Positions 34,054 through 43,305 of a stretch of 64,000 nt of DNA are shown here, in pieces. Position numbers and translations under genes: made by a program. The stretch is from Bacillus_BD sp050389805. GTDB lineage: Bacteria; Bacillota; Bacilli; Bacillales; Cytobacillaceae. The notes under the pieces were generated by a model. The model did not search any database and was not told the origin of the DNA. It saw only the letters and a list, made by a program, of their open reading frames with translations. Where the stretch lies: the NCBI RefSeq assembly GCF_050389805.1, contig NZ_CP130945.1:2232001-2296000 (forward strand), read 5' to 3'. How positions within the stretch are numbered: position 1 is the first letter of the stretch; each line of letters begins with the position of its first letter.

Positions 34054-34152
34054 ATGAAAAACTGGTCCACTTTTAACAAAAGTTTATTCTTTACTGGTTT
34101 TATCATTGTTTCGGTATTCATTTACCTTGGTTTCAGTATAAAGTATTTCTAA
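34054..34152 (+). CDS. Possible 32-residue membrane peptide
   Basis: MKNWSTFNKSLFFTGFIIVS continues with one hydrophobic helix and a stop. GGTGGGGATGG stands in front. It might be the start of a lost transporter gene rather than an independent peptide. It adjoins the end of the potassium-transporter fragment. Confidence 0.2.
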   Translation: MKNWSTFNKSLFFTGFIIVSVFIYLGFSIKYF

Positions 34153-34291
34153 TGGAAAATATAATGATTCAATGATTAGGGATATCCTTGAACAAGGATA
34201 TCATTAAAGGGCAAGATGGTGAAATAGGATTGACACCGTAGTCTTCGGTTATGATAATGAACATATTTCATGCATTAAAAAGGAGTAATAT

Positions 34292-34906
34292 ATGGAATCT
34301 GAAAATGATAAATTTACGATTGTGAGAGCAGATAAAGTGGATTTTGATGTAAGAAAACAAATGTCTGAGATTTTTTCGGAAGGATTCTCACAATGGCTTG
34401 TTTTTTTCTCAAAGGATCAAAATAATATTGCAAAAGCTTTTGCTCATATGTTTGTTTTGAATCAATTTTATGTAGCGATAGCGAATAATAAAATTGCTGG
34501 AATGACAGCATGCACAAATGGTGTCCATCGATCGGTTCGATTAGATAAAAAGGAATTAAGGAAACATCTAGGGTTTTTCAAGGGAAGCTTGGCAGGGATC
34601 TTTCTTAAGAAGGAATTTGAAGCGCCTTTTGAAGAATTCCCTCCCAATACAGGGTCGATTGAGTTTGTTGGAACATCTTCAGAATTTAGAGGACAGGGTG
34701 TAGCCTCTCAAATTATAAAACATATCATTGAAAACACACCGTACAAGGATTATGTCATTGAAGAGGTTGCGGATACGAATACTTCGGCAATGAATTTATA
34801 CAACAAATTGGGATTTGAAGAGTACAAAAGAAAGCCTCTTCCAGAGATAAGGGCTAGGAAAATTGGAATCAATCATTTTTTGTCTTTGAAATACGTAAAA
34901 AGGTAA
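34292..34906 (+). CDS. GNAT family N-acetyltransferase
   Basis: 204 residues. The acetyl-CoA binding motif is SSEFRGQGVASQIIKHIIEN near residue 130, preceded by TGSIEFVGT, with the ADTNTSAMNLYNKLGFEEYK motif closing the domain. The N-terminal 100 residues (FSEGFSQWLVFFSKD) are a family-specific extension. Substrate unknown. AAAAAGGAGT precedes the ATG. It is monocistronic. Confidence 0.84.
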   Translation: MESENDKFTIVRADKVDFDVRKQMSEIFSEGFSQWLVFFSKDQNNIAKAFAHMFVLNQFYVAIANNKIAGMTACTNGVHRSVRLDKKELRKHLGFFKGSLAGIFLKKEFEAPFEEFPPNTGSIEFVGTSSEFRGQGVASQIIKHIIENTPYKDYVIEEVADTNTSAMNLYNKLGFEEYKRKPLPEIRARKIGINHFLSLKYVKR

Positions 34907-35118
34907 CATATATCTCTTTAAGATCCTGGATAAAGCAAACTTTAACCCCTCTAGCTCAAGTGAAGCCTTTGCCAATTATACTTCAGTTGCCTAGCTAATT
35001 TATTAGTATATCTTAATTGAAAAAGGATGTATAAGGATATACACAAAGGAAAAGACTGGCCATTTTGTATTATAAGGAATATTTTTGGACACCTTAAAAT
35101 ACGGAATGGAGGGATTAA

Positions 35119-35585
35119 ATGTCAAGAGATAAAGGCATACTATTCTTTTTTTTGCTATTGAGTTTTGTTCTTCTCCTTAAATTAGTTCCTGCACATAAGT
35201 CCAGACAATCAATCGTCATGTTTCTATATAAACAATTGATTACGTGGTTATTTGGTACTCTTGTAGCTGAAAAAGGATTAATTAAATATCCTGTTAGATT
35301 ATTTAAGAAAGCATATAAAGGTAGCTTTTCATTTGAATATTTTTTTACCCATCTTTATGTGTATTATTTAACATATATTATCCAGAAAATCGTAGTAAGT
35401 TCTTGAAATTTATTTATATTGCTTCTTATACCGGTATCAAAACTTTAATAGAAGCATTACTTGAAAAATATACAAACTTAATTAAATATGTAAATTGGCA
35501 GTGGTATTGGAGTTTTATGTTTTATAAATGGTATTTTAAAGAGGAATTACACTCTCCTCATGCTAAAACCAATCCTTCTTATTAA
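35119..35585 (+). pseudogene. Frameshifted CBO0543-type membrane protein gene
   Basis: The first frame (35119-35406) gives MSRDKGILFFFLLLSFVLLL, TLVAEKGLIKYPVRLFKKAY and an FEYFF segment. The second frame (35403-35585) continues IYIASYTGIKTLIEALLEKY, TNLIKYVNWQWYW, which is the normal remaining part of these roughly 155-residue Bacillus membrane proteins. The frame break lies near 35390. AATGGAGGG precedes the ATG. Confidence 0.7.
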
Positions 35586-35612
35586 CATATACATGGAAAA
35601 TTCAAAAGAAAC

Positions 35613-35680
35613 AGAGGGACGGTTCTGGTGTTTCATCGCTATTTTCCCTATGAAACAAGAGAACCGTCCCCGTGTTTCAT
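35613..35680. repeat. Inverted repeat, family A (best copy)
   Basis: AGAGGGACGGTTCTGGTGTTTCA mirrors TGAAACAAGAGAACCGTCCC around ATCGCTATTTTCCCTA. The long stem lies at the 3' end of the minus-strand oxidoreductase gene and could end its transcription; the last base pairs overlap the gene end. Confidence 0.7.
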
Positions 35681-36261
35681 GAAAAATGATAATGAATGGT
35701 TTTTTCTACTTTTTGTAAGATGGCGTTGTATTTATCTTTATGAAGATAACCGATGCTCCCAAATAGTAAATGGTCTACAGGTTGGATTCCGGTAAAATCA
35801 AAAATCCCCATATCGGAGGTGATTTTTAGACCTGCCGTCATTCCCATCTCATCGTACTCTTCTTTAGGTGTGCCATGTGTATTAATGATCAGTCCCTTTT
35901 TTCCTCTTAACAGTTTAATAATTCCATCCTCATTAGAAGCATAAGCATACCCGTATGCAAATACTCGGTCAACATAGCCTTTCAGAATGGCTGGGAGACC
36001 AGTCCACCAGATTGGGTAAATAAAGGTGATCACATCTGCTTCATTGATAAACTCTTGCTCTGTTAGAATATCTTCTGGGATTTGCCCTCTTTTCATGGCT
36101 GCCGTATCCTCACGTTGCAGCACAGGCTGAAAATGAAGTTCATATAGATCACGAACCGTCACTTTGTGACCATTGTTCTTTAAAGCACTGACGGTTCTTT
36201 CCAAGATTGCCTGGTTTAAACTTTCAGGGTGTGGATGGGCGTAAACAATAAGATGGTTCAT
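35677..36261 (-). CDS. NAD(P)H-dependent oxidoreductase, flavodoxin-like fold
   Basis: 194 residues of the NQO1/YwrO/KefF-type quinone reductases. The FMN phosphate loop region is VYAHPHPESLNQAI, followed by FIYPIWWTGLPAILKGYVDR for cofactor contacts and NTHGTPKEEYDEMG. It reduces quinones or similar electrophiles using NAD(P)H. AGGTAACGGG precedes the ATG. It is divergent from an HxlR-type regulator gene, a common arrangement in which the regulator senses quinones or oxidants and controls the reductase. Confidence 0.88.
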   Translation of the reverse strand: MNHLIVYAHPHPESLNQAILERTVSALKNNGHKVTVRDLYELHFQPVLQREDTAAMKRGQIPEDILTEQEFINEADVITFIYPIWWTGLPAILKGYVDRVFAYGYAYASNEDGIIKLLRGKKGLIINTHGTPKEEYDEMGMTAGLKITSDMGIFDFTGIQPVDHLLFGSIGYLHKDKYNAILQKVEKTIHYHFS

Positions 36262-36399
36262 TTCCCGTTACCTCCTCTAATTTTTATTGAATTTTCTAAC
36301 TCATTAAAATGTTATAATAATAAAAGGCTTATTGTAAGTAGTTATTTTTATATAACATAGTCACAAAAATATGACCTTTAGAAAGAGGGGAGTTTGATT

Positions 36400-36741
36400 A
36401 TGGCACGAAGCTGGTTTGATGAACCTCCTGAGGAACAAAAAGAAGTATGTCCCATTACGCTAACTCAAAATATAATTGCAGGAAGATGGAAACTTATCAT
36501 TTTATGGCATCTAAGCAGGCAAACAAGAAGATTTAATGAACTTCAAAGGTTGTTACCAGGGATTTCAAAGGGAATCTTGACTCGCCAGTTAAGGGAATTA
36601 GAAGAAGACCAAATGGTTCACAGAGAGATCTATAAAGAAGTCCCTCCAAAAGTAGAATACTCATTAACCGCAAAAGGACAAAGCTTCGTCCCAATCATGG
36701 AAAGCATGGGAGAGTGGGGCGAAAAGCATATAAAGAGCTAA
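36400..36741 (+). CDS. HxlR family transcriptional regulator
   Basis: 113 residues. Typical HxlR winged helix: CPITLTQNIIAGRWKLIILW, RRFNELQRLLPGISKGILTR and KVEYSLTAKGQSFVPIM. The cysteine just before the first helix (EVCP) matches the redox-active Cys of HypR/QorR-type members, so thiol-based sensing is plausible. The ATG at 36400 follows AGAGGGGAG at good spacing. It shares a 138-bp divergent promoter region with the flavodoxin-fold oxidoreductase. Confidence 0.88.
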   Translation: MARSWFDEPPEEQKEVCPITLTQNIIAGRWKLIILWHLSRQTRRFNELQRLLPGISKGILTRQLRELEEDQMVHREIYKEVPPKVEYSLTAKGQSFVPIMESMGEWGEKHIKS

Positions 36742-36746
36742 TTGCA

Positions 36747-36845
36747 ACAGGGGGACGGGTTCTCACGTTTCATCACATTCTTACTATATTGAAACATGAG
36801 AACCGTCCCCCTGTTACTTAAACATGAGAACCGCCCGTTGTTTCT
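36747..36845. repeat. Inverted repeat, family A (one and a half copies)
   Basis: GGGGGACGGGTTCTCACGTTTCA mirrors TGAAACATGAGAACCGTCCC; a further partial arm AAACATGAGAACCGCCCGTT follows. It sits after the HxlR gene and before the amidohydrolase gene. Confidence 0.65.
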
Positions 36846-36911
36846 TTTTGATAAATGAACATAATATTGTATAGTAATGATTATCTATGATAACAGGTCG
36901 GAGGTACCTTT

Positions 36912-38150
36912 ATGTGCAACAAGGAAAGATATCAAACCTTATTGAATAAAATTAATCAATATACAACTACCGAGGGAAAAGGGATCACGAGGATTGCCTA
37001 CACGAATGAAGAACAAACGTGTACGCATGCTTTTATGCGAATGTGTAAAGATGAGAACCTAGATATCAGGATGGACGCTTGTGGAAATGTGATTGCTAGA
37101 AGAGAAGGAAGGAAAAATTCTCTTCCACCGGTTGTGATGGGATCTCATTTGGATACTGTTTATCAAGGCGGTAAATATGATGGGGTTGTAGGGGTTACCG
37201 CGGCATTGGAAGTCGTGAAACGTTTAAATGAAAAAGGCATTGATACAGAGCACCCGATTGAAGTCATTTCTTTTGCCTGCGAGGAATCTGCCCGTTTTGG
37301 TGTATCAACAGTCGGAAGTAAAGCAATGGCAGGTCTTATAGATAAGGACAAGTATCGAAACCTAAAAGATCGTGACGGGATCTCAATGGAAAGGGCGTTT
37401 TCTTTATGTGCCCTGGATTTTGAAAATATTGATGAAGCGAGTAGAGTGAACGAAGAGTTTAAGGCTTTTTTTGAATTACATATCGAACAAGGTCCTATAT
37501 TAATAAACAATCATAAGAAGATTGGAATTGTTACAGGAATTGCTGCTCCCGTGAGACTGATCATAAAAATAATGGGAAAAGCATCGCATTCAGGAACCAC
37601 CCCTATGGATATGAGGCAGGATGCTCTGCTAGGTGCTGCAGAAATATCATTAGCTCTTGAAGGAGCGGCCAAACAGGAACAAAAAAAGGGTACGGTCGCA
37701 ACGGTAGGGGTAATGGATATCCAAAGTGGTGCCATGAACGTCGTACCTGGTGAAGTAGAAATGAAGGTAGATATTCGATCCACTTCGGTAGAATCACGAA
37801 ATGCCGTTTTGAGCGAGTTAAACAAAACCATTTCTTTCGTAGCAAATAAAAGACAGCTAGACATTCAAAGTACGGTGATTAGTAAGGAAGAACCTGTACA
37901 ACTTTCTTCTGAGCTGAATGAAACGTTAACCGATTTATGTGAAGACAAAGCTTATTCTTATCAATTAATGCCAAGCGGGGCAGGGCATGATGCGATGAAC
38001 ATGGCAAAGTTATGTCCAGTTGGACTGATCTTTGTTCCATCAGTAGATGGACTTAGTCACCATCCAAATGAATTTACCGATATGGATGATATAATAATAG
38101 GCATAGACCTTCTGGAAGAAGCCGTACTTCATTACGCAAAAACCGTATAA
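36912..38150 (+). CDS. M20 family amidohydrolase (allantoate / N-carbamoyl-amino-acid type)
   Basis: 412 residues, full length for the hydantoinase/carbamoylase group. Metal-binding motifs: GSHLDTVYQGGKYDG near residue 78, CEESARFGVSTVGSKAM near 124, FFELHIEQGPIL near 190 and SHHPNEFTD close to the C-terminus. The lid/dimerisation domain includes IMGKASHSGTTPMDMRQDAL. It hydrolyses a carbamoyl or ureido bond with two divalent metals. Allantoate, N-carbamoyl-amino acids and similar compounds are all possible; no neighbouring gene settles the substrate. GGTCGGAGGTAC precedes the ATG. Confidence 0.88.
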   Translation: MCNKERYQTLLNKINQYTTTEGKGITRIAYTNEEQTCTHAFMRMCKDENLDIRMDACGNVIARREGRKNSLPPVVMGSHLDTVYQGGKYDGVVGVTAALEVVKRLNEKGIDTEHPIEVISFACEESARFGVSTVGSKAMAGLIDKDKYRNLKDRDGISMERAFSLCALDFENIDEASRVNEEFKAFFELHIEQGPILINNHKKIGIVTGIAAPVRLIIKIMGKASHSGTTPMDMRQDALLGAAEISLALEGAAKQEQKKGTVATVGVMDIQSGAMNVVPGEVEMKVDIRSTSVESRNAVLSELNKTISFVANKRQLDIQSTVISKEEPVQLSSELNETLTDLCEDKAYSYQLMPSGAGHDAMNMAKLCPVGLIFVPSVDGLSHHPNEFTDMDDIIIGIDLLEEAVLHYAKTV

Positions 38151-38286
38151 AAAGTCTTATCTTTAAGGAAAAGGGATTGCTACTATAGATGGAGAATGAG
38201 GTTGCGAGATAGAACAAATTTTTGTATTTGGTGATTGTTTTACATGTAAGTTACTATTGTTTGTTCAATAATCAGGAGCACGCGTG

Positions 38287-38331
38287 AAGTTCTGTTTTTC
38301 ACTCTAGAAGGGTTGATAACAGAACTTTTTT
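38287..38331 (+). terminator. Intrinsic terminator
   Basis: AAGTTCTGTT (38287-38296) pairs perfectly with AACAGAACTT and is followed by TTTT. It ends the amidohydrolase transcript. Confidence 0.8.
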
Positions 38332-38450
38332 GCACTCTGATTACTGAAGAATAGATAATTAAGTAATAACAATCAAATTAATCATCTATTTTATAGATAA
38401 GACCGTAATGCCAGTGGCCATTCCATTATTAGTATTCCAATCCTTATGGA

Positions 38451-39227
38451 TTAGTGAGGAGAAAGAATTCGAATACCCTGTTTGTTATATTCTTGTACCA
38501 CACTAGAGGGTAGTGAGTTATCAGTAACGATAAGATCAATTTCTTTTAGTGGACAAATATTGATGTAAGATGATGTTTCAAACTTTGATGAATCCGCCAC
38601 TACTACTTTGTATTTGGTCCGTGAAAGCATGGTTTGAATAACGCCTACTTCATGCATTCTAAAATCAGTTAAACCATGTTCAAGTGATAATGCATTCACT
38701 GTGATAAAAGCAATATCAATATTAAAATGAGAAAGGATTTCTTCACATTGTTTCCCATATAAAGTATATTCCTCTGGATTAAAAAAACCGCCGGTGAGGA
38801 TGACATTGAACCCCTTGTTCGCACCAAGAATGGATAAAATCCGAAGATCATTGGTAATAATGGTTAACCTCTTGAACTTCTCAACAAGTACCTTCGCAAC
38901 TTCAATCGTTGTTGTCCCGCCGTTTAGAGCGATTGCCTGCCCTTCTTCAATTAATTCAATCGCTAATGAAGCAACTTCTTGTTTTTTTTCTAGGTTTTTA
39001 ACTTCTCTTTCATTAAAAAGCTTGTTAAGTACATTATCCGTATTTTGGATTAAAACAGCCCCGCCGTGAACTCTTTTTAGCACTCCATTTTTCTCTAAAA
39101 CCTCTAAATCCCTTCGAACAGTATCAATTGAGACATCCAATAAAGTAGCAAGCTCAGAAGCCTTTACAGCTTTTTGCTGTTTTAAAAAGGATTCAATCAT
39201 TTGATGTCTTTGCTCCTGTAACATCAT
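38451..39227 (-). CDS. DeoR/GlpR family transcriptional regulator
   Basis: 258 residues from the ATG at 39227, which has AGGAGAGAG upstream. The HTH is QRHQMIESFLKQQKAVKASE, then LATLLDVSIDTVRRDLEVLE and GVLKRVHGGAV, the DeoR signature. The sensor domain has ALNGGTTTIEVAKVL and the usual VVADSSKFE motif. DeoR proteins normally bind a phosphorylated or aldehyde metabolite. Its divergence from the 2-aminoethylphosphonate operon makes phosphonate-pathway control likely. Confidence 0.88.
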   Translation of the reverse strand: MMLQEQRHQMIESFLKQQKAVKASELATLLDVSIDTVRRDLEVLEKNGVLKRVHGGAVLIQNTDNVLNKLFNEREVKNLEKKQEVASLAIELIEEGQAIALNGGTTTIEVAKVLVEKFKRLTIITNDLRILSILGANKGFNVILTGGFFNPEEYTLYGKQCEEILSHFNIDIAFITVNALSLEHGLTDFRMHEVGVIQTMLSRTKYKVVVADSSKFETSSYINICPLKEIDLIVTDNSLPSSVVQEYNKQGIRILSPH

Positions 39228-39286
39228 ATCGCTCTCTCCTATTCCTTTAAATAACGAGTATAAAAAGCATATCATAGATTTTAAAA

Positions 39287-39455
39287 AAGCAAAATAAAGC
39301 AAAAAAAAGCATTTTGTAAAGTAAAAGTTACATATATTCTACGAAAAAAGTGTAAAGGTTATGTAATTAAAGTGTAAAACACATTGTAAAACAGCAAAAA
39401 ACCGATTAATCTTGCATTACGAAGCAAAAAAACGAAAAGGAAAGGATCTAACAGA
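39287..39455 (+). promoter_or_regulatory. Divergent control region of the phn operon
   Basis: Several short repeats cluster here. AAAGCAAAATAAAGCA with AAAAAAAGCATTTTG (39290-39315) carries three AAAGCA copies. TGTAAA occurs in TTTTGTAAAG, AGTGTAAAGG, AGTGTAAAAC and ATTGTAAAAC between 39311 and 39391. Repeated short words are usual for DeoR-type operators, so these are candidate sites for the neighbouring regulator. The promoter elements themselves were not resolved. Confidence 0.5.
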
Positions 39456-40589
39456 ATGGGAAGCTACTACAATCCAGTCAAAATTAAAATAAATAAGATA
39501 GACGTTATAGAGGATGTATTAAATACAATTAATCCTCAACTTAGAAATATTGTGCTTTTACATCGAGGCGGTGATTTTTCACAATCCGAGGCTGGATGCA
39601 GTCTTTATCAATGCCTTGAGGATGTTGAAGTCAAACAGTTAGAAGTGAACATATCTAATCCTGATGTGGAAGACTTGTTTCATTACTATAAACAAATTGA
39701 AAACTTTGATTATCAATGCATAGTAGGAATTGGGGGAGGCAGTGTTCTGGATCTTTCAAAATCCTTAGCGGCTTTAAAGGGAATGGAAATAGATTCTTCC
39801 TCAACTTTACGCTCTATCATTAAACAAAAGCTTTATATCGAAAATCAAAACTTCGTACCATGGATAGGGATTCCGACAACTTCAGGTACGGGATCCGAGG
39901 TTACTTGCTGGGCAACCATTTGGGATCGCGCTAACGGAGTTAAAATGTCAGTTGATTGGGAAAAAATATATGCACATACTGCCATCATTGACCCAACACT
40001 GACAGCAACTTTACCGAAGGGATTAACGGCTTCAACCGCTTTAGATGCTTTATGTCATGCAACAGAGGCTTACTGGTCAAAAAGCTCTAATGAAATTTCA
40101 AGAATCTATTCATTAGAAGCGATCAAAAAAATTGTCAATAACTTTGAAAAGGTCTTTAATCAGCCGAATGACCTTACATTAAGAAATGAAATGGCTTTAG
40201 GAAGCTTGTATGCAGGTCTAGCCTTTAGCAACACGAGGACAACGGCGTGCCATTCCATATCATATCCTCTGACATTGGAACTTGGAATGGTCCATGGGAT
40301 AGCAGCAAGTATCACGTTGGCCAAAGTGATGGAGATCAATTTTGACTCTATTATTGAAAACGAAAAATTGCTCCAGGCATTTGGAGTAAGCAGCTGCAGC
40401 GAGATTCAAGAGCTTATTGAGCACTTCCATCAGCTATCAGGTTTCTCGAGCAGCCTTAAAGACTACGAAGCCAACGAAGAAATCATTGAAACGATTGCTG
40501 CAAATGCCTTTACAAAGGGTCGGATGGACAACAACCCAGTTGCTTTAACAAAAGAAGATGTCACACAAATTTTACTATCAATCTATTAA
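39456..40589 (+). CDS. Phosphonate-associated iron-containing alcohol dehydrogenase (probable phosphonoacetaldehyde reductase)
   Basis: 377 residues. NAD(P) binding GIGGGSVLDLSKSLA near residue 95 and IPTTSGTGSEVTCWATI. The iron ligands are D and H in STALDALCHATEAYW and two His in ACHSISYPLTLELGMVHGIA. Iron alcohol dehydrogenases of this branch accompany phosphonate genes; one known activity is reduction of phosphonoacetaldehyde to 2-hydroxyethylphosphonate. Here it is the first gene of the operon whose last gene, phnX, cleaves the same aldehyde, so the two would compete. GGAAAGGATC precedes the ATG; 12 bp separate it from phnD. Confidence 0.82.
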   Translation: MGSYYNPVKIKINKIDVIEDVLNTINPQLRNIVLLHRGGDFSQSEAGCSLYQCLEDVEVKQLEVNISNPDVEDLFHYYKQIENFDYQCIVGIGGGSVLDLSKSLAALKGMEIDSSSTLRSIIKQKLYIENQNFVPWIGIPTTSGTGSEVTCWATIWDRANGVKMSVDWEKIYAHTAIIDPTLTATLPKGLTASTALDALCHATEAYWSKSSNEISRIYSLEAIKKIVNNFEKVFNQPNDLTLRNEMALGSLYAGLAFSNTRTTACHSISYPLTLELGMVHGIAASITLAKVMEINFDSIIENEKLLQAFGVSSCSEIQELIEHFHQLSGFSSSLKDYEANEEIIETIAANAFTKGRMDNNPVALTKEDVTQILLSIY

Positions 40590-40601
40590 GGAGAGAAAAA
40601 A

Positions 40602-41633
40602 ATGAAGACAAAATTTATGCTTACAATATTCTTACTATTCACTGTGTTATTAACGGCGTGTAGTGGAGGTAACGACGGTGCTGTAGAAGTGGATGATGTC
40701 ATTAAAATGGTGTGGTATCCGAACGAGTCCGGTGAAGATATGAAGTCATCTCGAGATGAAATTGGTAGGCTTATTTCAGAGGTAACAGGTAAAAAAGTAG
40801 AGCATCAATTAACAACGGACTATGCCATTGCGATTGAAACGTTGGTGAACAATAATGCTGACCTTGCATTTACGGGAGCACAAGCGTATGTTGAAGCAAA
40901 AAATAGGAATGACGCTGTTCAAACAATTGCTGTGAAATCTGGAAAATCTGGTACTTTAGATGATGCTAAATACTATAGCTGGTTAGCTGTTAATGTCGAT
41001 GAGCAAGACAAGTATAAAGAAAATGGGGAATTTTCACTCGATAAAATAGCAAATACAAAGTTTTCATTCGTATCTAACAGCTCAACATCAGGGTTTAAGG
41101 TGCCATCCCAAAGCATTCTTGGTCATTTCACACAAAAAGAAGAGTATGCAGATTTAACAGCAGAGGATTTAATGGAAGGCGGACCATTATTCTCTCAAGT
41201 ATTATTTGGAAACTCTCACCAAGGCTCCGCAGTCAATTTATTAACGGGTAATGCCGATGTTGCCGCATTCTGTGATACTTGTGTGGATAACTATGTGGAA
41301 ATTGCTGAAGGTGATGAGAATACAGTCGGTGCGGTTTATCGAGTTAAAGATGATGCTGCAGAACCTTTTAATACTGTTACAGGTAAAGAATTTACATTAA
41401 TGAGTGCTACACCAGTATTAAATGAACCATTTGTTGTAAACATGGATACAATCGGTCAAGAAGATTTTGATAAAATTCAACAACTATTCACTTCAGATGA
41501 ATTTGCAAACAATGAAAAAATCTTTGCTCCAAAAGATTCAGAACAGACAGCTTTATTCTCTAAAGAAGGTCAAGAAAGACTAGTTGCTGTAGAAGATGAA
41601 TGGTATGATCCAATCCGAGAACTTTCAAAATAA
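40602..41633 (+). CDS. phnD: Phosphonate ABC transporter substrate-binding lipoprotein
   Basis: 343 residues. Lipobox at LLTACSGG, so it is anchored on the outer face of the membrane. The mature domain has the PhnD/PtxB pattern: MVWYPNESGEDMKSSRDEIG, VTGKKVEHQLTTDYAIAIET, ADLAFTGAQAYVEA, SSTSGFKVPSQ and ADVAAFCDTC. It should bind 2-aminoethylphosphonate or a close relative, judging by phnW and phnX in the same operon. GGAGAG precedes the ATG. Confidence 0.92.
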   Translation: MKTKFMLTIFLLFTVLLTACSGGNDGAVEVDDVIKMVWYPNESGEDMKSSRDEIGRLISEVTGKKVEHQLTTDYAIAIETLVNNNADLAFTGAQAYVEAKNRNDAVQTIAVKSGKSGTLDDAKYYSWLAVNVDEQDKYKENGEFSLDKIANTKFSFVSNSSTSGFKVPSQSILGHFTQKEEYADLTAEDLMEGGPLFSQVLFGNSHQGSAVNLLTGNADVAAFCDTCVDNYVEIAEGDENTVGAVYRVKDDAAEPFNTVTGKEFTLMSATPVLNEPFVVNMDTIGQEDFDKIQQLFTSDEFANNEKIFAPKDSEQTALFSKEGQERLVAVEDEWYDPIRELSK

Positions 41634-41742
41634 TAGACCACTTCATCAATAGGAAATAATGTATAAGAAGTGGAGTGTGTATATGCGGATATTTGTTATA
41701 CACACTCTTACTTGCTATTTAACCAAAAAGGAGTCAATTCAA

Positions 41743-42507
41743 ATGTCTTTGTTAAAGGTAGAAGGCCTTGGAAAATCATATACAGCAGACAAAAAAATAT
41801 TAAAGAATATTCATTTTGATATAAAAGCAGGGGAATTTGTCTCAATCATTGGTCCGTCTGGTGCTGGAAAATCTACCTTGCTGCGTTGTATTAATCGAAT
41901 GGTTGAGTTTAATGAAGGAAAGATTATTTTTAACAATTATAATGTTGGAAGTTTAAATAAAAAAGAATTACGTAAATTGCGAACGAATATAGGGATGGTG
42001 TTTCAGCACTATAATCTCGTACCTCGCTTGACGGTGATTGAGAATGTACTACATGGCCGATTTGGTTATAAAACAACCCTGCAAGGACTGTTAGGTAGAT
42101 ATACAGAGGAAGAAAAAGAACGTGCTTTTTACCTGCTGGAGAAGCTGGGAATTCATGAACATGCTTATAAGCGCTGTGACCAATTAAGCGGTGGTCAGCA
42201 GCAACGTGTAGGGATATGTAGAGCGCTTATTCAAGAACCGAAACTGATTCTTTGTGATGAACCGATTGCTTCGCTGGATCCGAATTCTTCTAAGGTGATT
42301 ATGGACCATTTAAAATCAATTAGTATGGAAATGGGCATTACCTGTTTAGTGAATTTACACCAAGTGGAAGTGGCGCAACACTATTCAGATCGAATTATTG
42401 GGTTGAATCAAGGAGAAATTGTCTTTTATGGAAAGGGCAGTGAGCTTTCTGAAGAACAAATTCACAAAATTTATGGAACCAAAATGAAAGATTTAATAAC
42501 AGCGTAA
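41743..42507 (+). CDS. phnC: Phosphonate ABC transporter ATP-binding protein
   Basis: 254 residues. Walker A GPSGAGKSTLLRC near residue 38, Q-loop MVFQHYNLVPRL, signature LSGGQQQRVGICRAL, Walker B LILCDEPIASLDP, and the H-loop near VNLHQVEVA. It energises uptake through the two PhnE subunits. The ATG at 41743 has AAAAGGAG upstream; the longer frame starting further upstream has no ribosome site. There is a 109-bp gap after phnD. Confidence 0.94.
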   Translation: MSLLKVEGLGKSYTADKKILKNIHFDIKAGEFVSIIGPSGAGKSTLLRCINRMVEFNEGKIIFNNYNVGSLNKKELRKLRTNIGMVFQHYNLVPRLTVIENVLHGRFGYKTTLQGLLGRYTEEEKERAFYLLEKLGIHEHAYKRCDQLSGGQQQRVGICRALIQEPKLILCDEPIASLDPNSSKVIMDHLKSISMEMGITCLVNLHQVEVAQHYSDRIIGLNQGEIVFYGKGSELSEEQIHKIYGTKMKDLITA

Positions 42508-42519
42508 GGAGAAATGACA

Positions 42520-43305
42520 GTGAATGAAAAAACGATGCGAAAAAGCAGATGGCAGACAGTAATCTTTCTTCTTATTATCATCCTTCTTACCTATTTATCA
42601 TCAGCTATTACAACCTTTAACTTTGTAGAGGGGATGGCGACAATTCCTGAAGCCATTGGTTGGATCTTTTCCAACTTAATGGTGACACAGGAATCGCTTG
42701 ATAAATTGCCAAAGATCTTGGAAAAATTAGCTGAAACCATCTTTATGTCTATTGCGGCCACAACGATCGCGGCTGTTGTCTCTCTCTTTTTAGGAGTAGT
42801 GGGATCAAAAACAACAAAAGTGAATAACTTCTTAAGTGTATTTGCCCGTTTTATAGCTTCCATATCTAGAAATATCCCCGTTGTCGCGTGGTCGTTGGTT
42901 TTGCTTATTTCTTTCGGACAAAATTCCGTAACAGGATTTCTTGCTCTATTTGTTGGGACGGTAGGGTTTTTAACAAGGGCATTTATCGAATCGATTGATG
43001 AAGCCAGCCAAAGCTCTGTTGAAGCATTAACGGCAACAGGGGCAACCTATTTCCAAATCGTGGGGAAGGCTGTAATTCCACAATGTTTGCCACAGATGAT
43101 CAGTTGGGTGTTGTTTATGGTTGAAACGAATATTCGAAATGCCACATTGGTAGGAATCTTAACAGGAACGGGAATTGGTTATACCTTTGATATGTATTAC
43201 AAGATGCTAAATTATGAGGTTGTAGCCCTTGTGACAGTATGTATTGTCATTACCGTAATTATTGTAGATCTTATTTCAAATTATGTACGGAAGGTGATTC
43301 TATAA
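42520..43305 (+). CDS. phnE: Phosphonate ABC transporter permease, first subunit
   Basis: 261 residues, about six membrane helices. The EAA-type loop reads EALTATGATYFQIVGKAVIP, and the following helix continues to LVGILTGTGIGYTFDMYYKM, typical of PhnE. GTG 42520 is the likely start because AAGGAGA stands 7 nt ahead; the ATG at 42514 is only 2 nt from it. Its stop overlaps the start of the second permease gene. Confidence 0.92.
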   Translation: MNEKTMRKSRWQTVIFLLIIILLTYLSSAITTFNFVEGMATIPEAIGWIFSNLMVTQESLDKLPKILEKLAETIFMSIAATTIAAVVSLFLGVVGSKTTKVNNFLSVFARFIASISRNIPVVAWSLVLLISFGQNSVTGFLALFVGTVGFLTRAFIESIDEASQSSVEALTATGATYFQIVGKAVIPQCLPQMISWVLFMVETNIRNATLVGILTGTGIGYTFDMYYKMLNYEVVALVTVCIVITVIIVDLISNYVRKVIL

